A DNA stretch of 64,000 nt from Desarmillaria ectypa (Eukaryota > Basidiomycota > Agaricomycetes > Agaricales > Physalacriaceae), in NCBI GenBank assembly GCA_030407005.1, contig JAUDYN010000004.1:1488001-1552000 (forward strand), in the 5' to 3' direction. Below the pieces are notes generated by a model that saw only the letters and a list, made by a program, of their open reading frames with translations, ran no database searches and had not been told where the DNA came from. Each line of letters starts with the position of its first letter. Within the stretch, counting starts at the first letter, position 1. This document shows, in pieces, positions 1-10,026 of the stretch. Position numbers and translations under genes: made by a program.

Positions 1-523
1 GGGAGAACTCTTCCTCGTCTGGCCACTGCTCACGGCTCCAGGGGCCGTAAGGGTGGGTTCAATCCATGCCAGGATCGTCGGGGTGTCGGGGTCCGGAGGA
101 TTTGGACCCGCTGTTGCTGTCGCTGTTGGGCGACAAGGAATCGGACCTTCGCTGGGATATGCGAAGGGCGGGGGTTCTTGAACGAGGGGGGGGGGCCGGG
201 GTATGGGGGCAGGGGTTCACTCCCATCAGACCATACGTTCCCCTCGTGTTCCTCGGTCTCCTCGGGACCGGCTGTTGGTTGCTCCAGTGCAACGGTGGGT
301 CGTTCCATCCAGTGCCAGAGGAGGATGGCTCTCGCATTGTAAGTGCGAGCGGTTCGGGCAATCTGAGCCCGAAGTTCTGCGATCCCCGGAGACGGGGGCC
401 GCGAATTACTGCTCTCCTCGGAGGAGGAGGAGGGCCCGATGATGAATCAGGCCCGGGGACGAACGAGTGGTAGTTCTTCTCGTTCTCCCAGTCTTGCGGG
501 GGGTAGCCCCCTGGGAAGGTCAT
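1..523 (-). pseudogene. gag N-terminal part, copy B (partial)
   Basis: The frame opens at 523 with the conserved start MTFPGGYPPQDWENEK and encodes the proline-rich amino-terminal part of Gag, upstream of the capsid region. The frame closes near 59, while a second frame (308 downward, starting MERPTVALEQP) carries the block conserved in copies A and C. The change of frame lies near a run of ten C residues (minus sense, around 185-195), whose length differs between copies. It may be a decay lesion or a slippery tract. No zinc knuckle or capsid is visible because the window ends. Confidence 0.7.
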
Positions 524-757
524 GGGTGATGGGTGGAGCGGGACGGGGTTCTGGTTCTGGTCTCCGGGGTTGCCTTCTTAACAAGGCCTGGATTTCTTCC
601 TCATAGATAAGTACGGCGAGGGCCGTAAAGAAAGATAGTAATATGGCACCGCCAATGGCAACGCTGAGGGAAACGGTTCAGGGTTCTTGAGAATTTCTGT
701 CTTCTCCGGACATGAGGTCTTCTATACGGCTAGCGTAATAGAAGAAGAGTAGGTAAA

Positions 758-770
758 ATCTCTTGTTTTA
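758..770 (-). other. Self-complementary primer-binding site, copy B
   Basis: The 13 bases directly inside the LTR read TAAAACAAGAGAT on the minus strand. They are complementary to a stretch within the LTR just downstream of its TATA box, the same arrangement as in copy C. No match to a tRNA 3' end is apparent. Confidence 0.7.
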
Positions 771-1193
771 TGTTATGCACCGACTTGAGCACGTGACTTG
801 GGACCATCAGCTGATCCTCTCTGGGCCGTTACGCGTTCGAATGATCACCCAATTGAGAGAACTACGCTAATAGTCTTTAGTGTAGTGCGAGTAAGAGGTT
901 TATAGTGTTAATTAAAACAAGAGATAGAGTACAATGGTCTAATGTACTCTGTTTATATAGTATTTCTATGGTGTTATATTTAGATGAAACGCTACAGTCC
1001 ATGCACAAACGGTGTTGAAAGAGGACGATCCGGGAGGATCATAGAACCAATGGTAGTCGTCTGGGGTGACAGACGGTGAGAATGAGGGTGGTATTTGGCG
1101 AATACCTGGATACGAGTCGGTTTCTGGGCTAGATTAGATGGATGAGTCATGGATATGACTCGGATAAGATAAGATAACGGAAAAATCATAACA
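771..1193 (-). repeat. 5' LTR of copy B
   Basis: The LTR is 423 bp and runs TGTTATGATT...GCATAACA in minus orientation, with TG/CA ends and the same length as both LTRs of copy C. It contains the TATATAAA-type promoter and the ATCTCTTGTTTTA segment that pairs with the primer site. The outer end joins copy A's protease region at 1194. Confidence 0.9.
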
Positions 1194-2755
1194 GTTTTGG
1201 ATGCAATGACATCGTCCAAATGTCAAGGTCCCCCGCCTTCCAGTTGACAAAAGGGTTATGGCGTTTAAGCCAGTCATGGCCCAAATATACAGTTTTGGAA
1301 CCTAAGTCGGTGACCACAAGGTCAATTCGTTCGCTATGTCCTCCGATTGTCATCCGGAGTTCTATGAATTCTGTAACATCCCCTGCCTTATTGCACGTTC
1401 CGTTGGCATTATAGACTGGTATAGGGGCTGCGGCCTTCCTGGTGTCCAACTGATGTTGTTGGACATAAGTTTGATTGATAGAGCTGCCTGTGCAGCCACT
1501 ATCCAACAACGCTCGGGTTGTTAATATCTGTTTCCCAGTACATGGGGAAAGTTGGATATCTACCAAGAAGTCCCATCCGGAACTCTTGGTGCCGTGAATA
1601 TACTGAATGGGTTCGTGTAATTCATAGAGCTGTTCTTGGGCTGTGCTCCCTCCCATCTTTAAGCTTTGAATAAGCTCATCGTTGATTTCTCCAAGTCGTT
1701 TGGGGTGTACCCAAATGGAGAGAACCAGCTTTGGCAATTGCCAAGTTCTTGGAGTTGCATACTGCATGCATTGTCCAGTCCATTCCAAATGGTCTGAGCC
1801 ATTGGAATTCGTTCTGCTTCCCCGTACATTCGGAAGCATTTGATACCCCCTTGTTAGGATGGGTGTTGGGTTTGACGCTTCCCCTTGCATTTGGAAGGTC
1901 AATGTTCTGTTGTTCCAGTGTTCTGGATATCGGGGTACTGGCTTTGGATTGGCTGACTTGCCACATCCTAAAAGCCATGTCATCTTCTTCATCGGGTACT
2001 TTGACGATGGTAGTTCTGCTGAAATGCCCCCTTTTTACCGCCTGGGCGCTAGTGGGATCCTGTTCATTTTCCTCAGCTGGCACCACTCGTAACGGAGTTT
2101 GAATTTCCTTGGTCATTGACTCCCAGCTAGTGCCTAAGGTGACCTTCACACGTTTGCAACCCGTACCAGTCTGGTTTGGGTAATCCTGCCCCCTTTTTAT
2201 CGCCTGGGCGCTAGCGACTTCCTTCCTTTCGGCTTTGATCCTTTGACTTGCTGGCCTGGTTTGGTACTCAGCTTCGTCAAGTTTTCTACTCCCCAGACCA
2301 GTTTGTCTGGGTCGTCAGTCCTGGCCTTGGTTAGAGGCACTGTCCTGGTCCTCTGCCAACCCTGGCGGAACTGGTGAGCTTGCCCCACCGCTCGAGGTGG
2401 GTACTGGGACAGTCGGACTTCTGGGAGGCCCGAAGGAGTCCTGCCTACTGGTCCCTGCTCGTCGCTGTGCGCTCAGCGGCATATCCGGTGAGCTCTGCTC
2501 GTTGGACTTTGTTGTGGTGCCAACACCACTTGGCAAGTCCCGCTCCAGTTCGTCGGAGGCTTGGGAGTTGTCACTACAGATACTAGTGTCAGTGTCTTCT
2601 AAGAGGATGACGTACCTGTTTGTTCTTGTTGATTCTGGTTCGGTCTTCAGCTTCTGTGAAGTCATGGGTATATTCTTTTTCATATGTAATTGTCTGTTTT
2701 CATAATAATCAGTCCAACCCACAGAAACTGAGGACACACCTTGAGACTCAGGCAT
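1194..2755 (-). pseudogene. pol 5' part with aspartic protease, copy A
   Basis: The pol frame opens at an ATG (2755) inside the hairpin that follows the gag stop. The first 146 codons are a Ser/Thr-rich linker. Frameshifts then move the coding to other frames (2388-2197, 2149-1676, 1992-1186). The last part holds the retropepsin-like domain, with LLDSGCTGSS as the DSG active-site motif and the flap-side block LGHDWLKRHNP. Coding stops abruptly at the copy B LTR. No RT is present. It is certainly non-functional. Confidence 0.85.
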
Positions 2756-2782
2756 GCAAGGGGAATCAAACCCTTGATGCCC
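2749..2782 (-). promoter_or_regulatory. gag-pol junction hairpin, copy A
   Basis: An RNA hairpin can form from the last base of the gag TAG stop to just past the pol ATG. Outer stem GGGCAT/ATGCCT (one G-U), inner stem CAAGGG/CCCTTG, loop TTTGATTC. The pol ATG is the first codon of the 3' outer strand, so folding brings stop and start side by side. The same structure is present in copies C, D and E, with paired changes in the outer stem. Its role (reinitiation, hopping or readthrough) is inference. Confidence 0.65.
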
Positions 2783-5310
2783 TACTCTTTTACCTCCTCA
2801 ATCTTGGAGGTGCTCGGCACCACTGCATCAGTGGGCCCCACGTATCTCACAATGTTCTTCTCTTTTCTCATAGAGCAATCCCTGCTCAGGTGACCCTTTT
2901 GATCACACCTAAAGCAGCACCCCTTGGCTCGTTGCCAGTCCAAGTCCATGGGCTTCCCTGCCCCTCCATATGTCATCCACTTACCGGTTCCAGCATTGTG
3001 ACTGGTTCCTCCACTCCCAGCATTCGGCTTTGGAGCCGATGGACTTGTCGCCCCAGCAGTGTTCTTGCCACTGGGTTGCTGTTGTTGAGGATGCGGGCCC
3101 TGCTTCTGGCTGTCCCGAGGCGTACTAGTGGTCTGGTCAAAGACCCATTTCTGCTGTCTCTCTTCATACATCCAGAGGATGCATTCCTTCCACTCTGGAT
3201 ATGAGCATGGAATACTCACGCCCATATTTGATATGAAGGTCATGTACGAACTAGGTACTCCTAGTCGCACCGCCTTCACCATTGCACCGCATTCGGCCTC
3301 ATCGGATCTTCAGCCCGCTAGCTTGGCTTCTTCTTCCAGTTTCTGGAAGTAGTGGGAGGTGGGCTGTGCTCCCATGCGCAGGTTGAACATGCACTTTTCG
3401 TGGATTTCCTTGATCGCTGGATCTCGGAATTGTTGTGTGACTAGGTCAACGAAGTCGGCCCAGTCGGAGTATCGGAAATGAGCAGCGGTGCCAGTCAAAG
3501 GCATCGCTCACCCAGTATTCGGGTCTCTTGTAGACCCACCAGTCCTTGGCAGCGCCCTCAAAGTGGGACGTCGCAAATAGTACCAGGTGCAATGGCACCT
3601 GGAAATAGTGTTGAAACACTTCAAAGTAGGCGATGCAATCACCTATGAAGCATTCGATATCATCATAGTCCCCCTTGAATGGAGCGGGGACCTTGATGAG
3701 AGTTGGTTTGATGCCCAAATAAGGGGCATCGGCGGCAGCATTCCTGACTGGATTCGGAATTGGATCAGGAGGTCCTTGTCCAGGGGGTGGTCTTGGGATC
3801 GAGTATCGATCCGGCCTAGGACCCGGGAACCCTCTTGGTGGTCCTGTCAGTCTTCCCCTCTCAGGTTCCTTTTCCCTTTCCTGATCTCTGAGGTATTCCA
3901 CTAGCATCTTGCGGGCGGAATCCTCTTTGTTGAGTGCTTCGCGCATTTCTGCTATGCACTGTTCCTTTTCCATCAACTCAGATTTCATCTGTTGGTGGAC
4001 TTCTGCAGCCGTGGCAGGAGTTCTTGATGCCCCTGCAGTGGTGTTTCCTGCAGGGGCTTCTTCGGCTTCCATGTCTTCTCCAGCCCCTGCAAAGAGAAGA
4101 CTACCACTCTGATAAGGGTGGTATCCTTGGTGATACGCCCTATGATGCAGGGGTGAGTCGGGAAGTGGTTGTGGGTTTGCAACCAGGGTATCCGGTGGGT
4201 GATCCGGATATATTTCGTATTGGGGATGGTGGTATTCCATCCTGCCGTAGTAACCTGTATCGTAGGTTAACGTATTGTACTGGGGCCTTTGCCCCCAATC
4301 ATTCCTCTCTTGCCACCTCCAACCTCCATATATGTTGGAGGGTCCTCTCCAGTTCTCACTGCTCCTGTGGATCTCTGGGCCGAAGCCCTGGAAATAGATC
4401 CCCGGCAGAGGGGCGGAAAATTGACCAGTCATGGTTGGCGCATATCCGGAGGTTGACAATGTCAGCCCTAGTGGAGCTGGGCCCATTGAAGGGGATTCGG
4501 ATGGGGTTGCCCCTGTTAAGGGCCAACCACTCATCCATCTCGATTCTGGGTTCTTCCCAGAGATCGCGGGCTTTGATGTCCCTTCATCGAATTTCCCAGG
4601 CTGTGGTCCAGAATGGACCGAAGAGTCTTTGGTCGACCTTGGAGAGGTCAGGCCATATGAAGTCTTCCCCGTGTGAATTGAAGGGGTCGTCGGTGGCACG
4701 GGGAGCAGCTGGGACCAGGGTGTTGTCTCCGACGATGTTGTCATCGGACTCGTCATTGGAGATTTCGATGATGGGGAGGGAGGAGAGAGAGATGGACTCT
4801 CCTTCCTCTGGCCACTGTTCATGGGCCCAGGGGCTGTAAGAGTGGTTTCAATCCATGTTGGGATCATCGGGGTGGTGGGGTCTGGAGTAACCGGACCTTC
4901 TACTGTTGTCGCTGTCAGGCAACAGGGAGTCTGATCTCTGCTGGGATATGTGGAGGGCAGGGGTTCTTGGACAAGGGGGGGACCGGGGTAAGGGGGCGGG
5001 GGTTCATCCAGTGCAAGCCGAATGTCCTGCGCATATTCTTGGGCCGCCATGTGGCCAGCTGTTGGTCGCTCCAATGCGACAGTGGGTCGTTCCATCTGGT
5101 AACGGAGGAGGATGGCTCTCGTGTTATGTACGTGAGCGGAGATGGGCCCGGTTGTTGGGGTCTGAATTGTTGAGGGCCCTGGAGTTGGGGGCCTCAAGTC
5201 CGAGCTCCCCTCGGAGGAGGAGGCAATTGTGAATTGAGCCCGGGGATGAATGAGTGAAGTTGCCTCTCATTCTCCCAGTCTTGCGGGGGGTATCCCCCTG
5301 GGAATGACAT
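2782..5310 (-). pseudogene. gag, copy A (frameshifted)
   Basis: Gag starts with MSFPGGYPPQDWENE at 5310. A frameshift near 5195 moves into a long frame that continues to about 3446 through a proline-rich region, a coiled-coil-like Glu/Lys stretch and the capsid block (DAPYLGIKPTLIKVPAPFKG). Further shifts occur near 3500 and 3310. The zinc knuckle CFRCDQKGHLSRDC (CX2CX4HX4C) lies close to the end, which is a TAG at 2784-2782. In this copy the MERPTVALERP block and the downstream frame are continuous, unlike in copies B and C. Gag would form the cytoplasmic particle that packages the element RNA. Confidence 0.85.
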
Positions 5311-5523
5311 GGGTGATTGTTGGGGCGGGGCGGGGGGATGGGTTGGGTCATCGGGGCTGCCTCTGTCTGAGCAGTGCCCAGATTTCTTCCTCATAGATTA
5401 ATATGGTGAGGACCATAAAAAATGACAAAAGTATGGTGCTGCCAATTGCAATGCTGAGAGAGATGGTTCGGGGTTCATGGGGGTTTCTTTCTTCTCCGGG
5501 CATGAAGAAGTTCTTCTATACGG

Positions 5524-6883
5524 TGATATGCCATCTACGCATTCACACCTAGATTTTGCGATTTTGTAACAATACTATTGCACATCTATCCTATACTAGT
5601 GATACATAGAGGACTATAGCTGAGGCTTCAAGCTGATAGTTAAAAGCAGTAAGCAACTGGTAGAGCCAGGACTTAGATGCAACACTATTAGTGGGTTAAA
5701 TCTACCAGCCGGCCAGACTAGTAACTTGATTGCTAGCAGGACTAAGTGAAATACAGCCACTAGCAAACAAAGGATGCTACTAGCACACAAAAACCAGGAG
5801 CAGAGTACACAGATCTCGTGAAGTTCTGTCACTAGCAGCCCAGACTGGGCATAAACGCCTAAGTCAGGATAACTAGTCACATGGCAATCTTGAAACAGGA
5901 CTTAGAAATAAATTAGGAATGGATTAACCTTGAGCCCAGATCTGACTATTTCGATATAGATCTCTTATGATCGATGCTAGTGGAGCCAGACTGCACCCTC
6001 GATCATGATCGGATAGCTGTTACAGGCACCAATATCCGGATATCCATATAACCGCGTTACTAGGGCATGTAGTTGTGCCAAGGGTGTGGAAAGACCAACT
6101 GTGGAGTCTCTAGACTGAATATTTGAAAAGAAAACAGACTAGACCGACTATTGTGTGATTATTCACCATTATTTGTGACTAGCCAAGAAATCCTTACCAA
6201 TATACCCTATACTCAGATGATATTTATAGTTCTGCCTCAGTAGTATATAAGTAGTGGGATGGGCGCTTGTGCAAAGCAGGCAAGCCATCCCCGCAGTTGA
6301 GCCCTCACTGGTAGTAACTGGTGTCCCCAATTAAAGGCTTTTGTGCTTAACCTTGATGAAGTGATTAATAGTCGCTAAGTCACCCATAGAATTGCATTGA
6401 ATCGAAGTCCATTAGAGTCACTGTTGTGTCCTGCAAAGGTCCGGAGTGTTTTGAAGTTAGTTCAAGCAAAGTTCTTGGAGTTATAGTTTATTCTTAGGCC
6501 AAGAGCGCCACTAGTCAGCCAAGAGTGCGACTGGTCAAGTGTTTATCACTTGTAGGAAGCAGTATAGGGCCAAGAGCGCCACCAGCCTGAAGCCGTTTCA
6601 GTCAGAACGAGCGCAGTAGCTCAAACCAAGTCACTCTTATCTAATTGTGTCTTACCCACCCCACTAGTATGAGTAGTACTTTGTATAAACTCACTAGTAA
6701 TGAATAAAACGTCTTAAAGACAATTGTACTTGATTATTGAAGTCTGCAGAGTGCTTCCATCATACTCGAAACCGCCCGAATTCAATATTGGTGATTAAGT
6801 GTAGAGTAGTAAGAGGTTTAGTGTGATTGGTGTTCATTGCCATTCCCTAATTCTTTTGTCACTCGCCGTTACCAAGCACATCA
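5524..6883 (+). repeat. Solo LTR, 1360 bp, first copy
   Basis: A 1360-bp block starts TGATATGCC and ends CAAGCACATCA, giving TG...CA ends with an imperfect 7-bp inverted terminus. It is flanked by ACGG on the left and ATGG on the right, a likely 4-bp target duplication with one CpG-type change. It has a TATATAAG box near 6244 and AATAAA near 6703, and no protein of its own. An inverted copy of the same length is at 10526-11885. It lies in the leader of copy A between the LTR and gag. The parent family is not identified. Confidence 0.75.
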
Positions 6884-6913
6884 ATGGCTAGCATATTAGA
6901 AGTGGGAAGGGTA

Positions 6914-7348
6914 ATCTCTTGTTTAATGTTAGGGACTGACTTGGACATGTGACTTGTGGCAGTTAGCTGATCTCTCTGAGCTGTTACGTGTTCGAACAAT
7001 CACTCAAGTGAGAGATGGAAGCCGATAGCCTTCTGTGTTGTGTAAACAAGAAGTATATGGTTTTAATTTAAACAAGAGATAGAGTACAACTGTCTAGTTT
7101 ACTCTGTTTATATAGTATTTCTACGGCATTATATTTAGGTGAAACACTACGGTCCATGCATAAATGGTGTCAAAGCAGGATGATCCGGGAGGATCATAGA
7201 ACCAATAGAGAGCATCTGGGGTGACAGACGGTGAGAACGAGGGTTGTAGCTGGTGAATAGCTGGATACGAGTCAGTTTCTTGACTAGATTAGATGGATGA
7301 GTCATGGATATGACTCGGATAAGATAAGATAATGGAAAAATCGTAACA
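6914..7348 (-). repeat. 5' LTR (6927-7348) and primer site of copy A
   Basis: The LTR is 422 bp, minus orientation, starting TGTTACGATT at 7348 and ending AACATTAAAC-like sequence at 6927. The adjacent bases 6914-6926 match the self-priming site of copies B and C with one change. The outer end joins RNase H sequence of copy D at 7349. Several CpG sites seen in copy C are TpG or CpA here. Confidence 0.85.
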
Positions 7349-9993
7349 GCATCAGCCTCTACTCAGAACTTTCTATTGTCTGAAGGAATCATAAAAACTA
7401 CATTTGTGGTCATCAACTTCTTGAGTTGATTAAACACTTGTTCTTATTCAGATCTCCAGGTCCAATCCACCTTGCTGGTTAACTGAGTAAGAGGTCATAC
7501 AATCTTGGAATAATCATGAATGAACTTGCAATAGAAGTTAGTGAATCCTAGAAAAGATTGAAGTTCCTTCTTTTTCATTGGAGTGGGCCACTCCATGATT
7601 CTGGCAATTTTGACTGGGTCCATGTGAATCACATCTTCACTGATGATTACTCCCAGATACTCAGTTTTGAGTACCTCGAACTCACATTTTTCTGCTTTGA
7701 GGAACAGTTTGTTCTCCCCTAGATGTTGTAGTACTTGTCAAACAATGATTCAGTGTTCGGACAAGGATTTTGTGAAAATGAGGATATTGTCAATGTAAAT
7801 TGTGACTTTTCCTCCAGTGATCAAATCCTTGAAGATATCATTCATCATCCACTGGAATGTGGCTGGTGAATTGGTAAGGCCAAAGAACATGACCATAGGT
7901 TCAAAGAGTCCTCAGTTAGTTTGGAATGCAGCCTTTTCTTTATCTCCATCTCAGATTTGTACATTGTTATATCCCCATCAAACATCTAGTTTGGAGAAGT
8001 ATTTCACTCCTCATAGCTTGTCAATGAGTTTAGAGATTAGCAGGAGTGGATAACAATTTTTAATCATCATTTCATTCAGTTTTTGATAGTCCTGAACTGG
8101 TCATAAGGAGCCATCCTTTTTCTTGACAAAGAAAAAAGGAGAGGCAAAGGGGGATTTGGAAGGTCAGATTCTTCCAGAGTCGAGGTTTTCATCGAGAAAC
8201 TTGTCAAGTTGTTTCTGTTCATTTCAGTTGAGTGGATAGACTTTGCAGTCTAGCGTGGATTTGATGTTGGGAGTTAGTTTGATGGCATGATCCTAGGGTT
8301 TTTGATCAGGTAATTCATCAAAGCTTTCTTTAGAGAATAAATCTCTAAAGCTTTGATATTGAGGAGGTACAAGTTTCTTGAATGTTTTCTTTGGTTTTTC
8401 TGCATTGGCAGCTGCTGCCAATTCATTCATGTGATGTACTGCTCAAAGAATGATTTCTTCTTGCATATTTACTGCAAGAATAGTTTCTCCTTCTTCAAGT
8501 TCTTCATCCCATCTGTCTTCTTTATCAGAGTCAGAAAGGGTGAAATGATTTTTTACACAATGACATCGTCTGAATATCATGGTTCCCAATTTCCAGTTGA
8601 TGAAGAGATTATGGCATTTAAGCCAGTTGTGGCCTAAGTATACTGTCTTGGAGCCCAAGTCTGTGACTGCAAGGTCAATTCATTCAATGTGGTCTCTAAT
8701 GGTCATTTGGAGTTCCATGAATTTGGTTATATCATCTGCCTTGTTATGGGTTCCATCTGTGTTATATACTGGTATGGGAGAGGTGGCTTTTTGGGTGTCC
8801 AACTGGTGTTGTTAGACATAGGTTCAGTTGATAGAGCTACCAGTACAGCCACTATCCAACAATGCTCAAGTTATCAATGTCTTTTTTCCCATGCAGGGAG
8901 AAAGCTGTATATCCACCAAGAAGTCTTGTCCTGAGCTTTTGGTTCCATGGATATACTAGATTGGTTCATGAAGTTTGTAGAGCTGTTTGCGTGCAAGACT
9001 CTCTTCAGTGTTCAAGCTCTGAATGAGCTCATTGGTTATCTCTTCACATCATTTGAGATGAACCCAAGTGGAAAGAACAGCCTTTGTGATGGCTGGGTTC
9101 TTGGTACTTCAGATAGTGCATAGAGTCTAATCTACTCTGAATGGTTTGTACCATATATGATTCAGTGCCCCCATGACTGGCAGGACTTTGGGATTTGGTA
9201 CCCCCTTGTTAGGTGGGATTTTGGATATCGGGATACTGGCTTTGGACTGTTTTGTTTGCCATAGTCTAAAGGCAGTATCATCTTCCTTGTTGGGTACTTT
9301 GATGATGGTAGTGGTTCTGTTACCATGCCCCCTTTTTACTGCCTGGATGCTAGCAGCTTCCCCTTGTTCTTTGGCTTTAGTTCACTCAGGAACTTGTACA
9401 GACTCGGGAGGAGTCTGGCTTTGGCTTGAGGCTTCTGAGGTTCTGCTACTACTCATCCCAGTGGAGTTGGCCATAGTGCCAGGTGCGAATCTCATCAGCA
9501 TTGTGGTTGGCTCCACCACTAGGTTTCTCCCAACTGGATTGGATAGTGCATGGCCCCAATCCTGGCCTTGGTGAGAGGCACTGTCCTGGTCCCTCACTGA
9601 CCCTGGCAAGATTAGGTGACTTGCCTCTCAACTCATTGGGAGTACTGAGCTTTTCAGACTTCTGAGAGGCCCAAGGGTATCTCACCTACTAGTCTCCATC
9701 CATGGTTTTACCCATGTATCTGGTGAGTTCTGCAGTGTGGGCTCAGTGGACTTTGTGGCAGTGCCAGCACCATCTGGCAAATCCTGCACCTTGTCGGGGG
9801 CTTGGGAGTCACTATAGATAATCATGTCAGCTTCTTTTAGGAGAGTGACATACCTGTTCATTTTCAATTCTTTGAAGGTCTTTAGCTTTGGGGTCTGTGA
9901 TGTCATAGAATATATATTTGTGATAGATAATTGTCTAGAGTTGTGCATATTAGTCCAACCCACAGAAGCTGAGGACTCACCTTCGAGAGACTT
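7349..9993 (-). pseudogene. pol (protease-RT-start of RNase H), copy D
   Basis: Decayed pol. The Ser/Thr-rich linker is near 9960-9380, the protease with its LGHNWLKCHN block near 8900-8440, and the RT region runs to about 7500. The catalytic YxDD segment and the SFLGF-type block can be followed only across stops and frame changes. The Arg codon before GLFEP in RT is TGA here, and the Arg after the FTNFY block is TGC, both expected products of CpG decay of CGN. It ends at an RNase H EADAS motif cut by copy A. Non-functional. Confidence 0.8.
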
Positions 9994-10026
9994 GGTTGAG
10001 CAAGGGGAATTGAACCCTTGTCGACC
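9993..10026 (-). promoter_or_regulatory. gag-pol junction hairpin, copy D
   Basis: Same position and length as in copies A, C and E. Outer stem GGTCGA/TCAACC (5 of 6 pairs; the mismatch is what a CpG-to-CpA change of TCGACC would give), inner stem CAAGGG/CCCTTG, loop TTCAATTC. The segment GGTTCAATTCC fits the tRNA T-loop / B-box consensus closely. The outer-stem sequence differs from copies A and C yet still pairs. Confidence 0.65.

Larger units (their letters stand above)
1..1193 (-). mobile_element. Ty3/gypsy chromovirus copy B, 5' part
   Basis: This is the 5' end of a minus-strand LTR retrotransposon that runs off the left edge of the window. Reading from 1193 downward it has a complete 423-bp LTR, a primer site directly after it, a leader and the first part of gag. 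It is close in sequence to the complete copy at 15562-24052 and keeps many CpG sites, so it looks recent. Its outer LTR end abuts protease-coding sequence of copy A at 1194, so it was inserted into A. The second half and the matching target duplication lie outside the window. Confidence 0.88.
1194..7348 (-). mobile_element. Ty3/gypsy chromovirus copy A, broken by copy B
   Basis: This minus-strand element has a 5' LTR at 6927-7348, a leader interrupted by a 1360-bp solo LTR (5524-6883), gag at about 5310-2782 and the start of pol through the protease (2755-1194). RT, RNase H and integrase are missing because copy B is inserted in the protease; the rest of A probably lies beyond the left edge. 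A itself is inserted in the RNase H region of copy D at 7349. It shows several frameshifts and intermediate CpG loss. Confidence 0.85.

Noticed and set aside
5614..5880. An 88-codon hydrophobic open frame present in both solo LTRs (also 11529-11795)
   Set aside because: It is shared because the LTR is duplicated. It shows no known domain and sits in sequence with TATA and poly-A signals, so coding is not supported.
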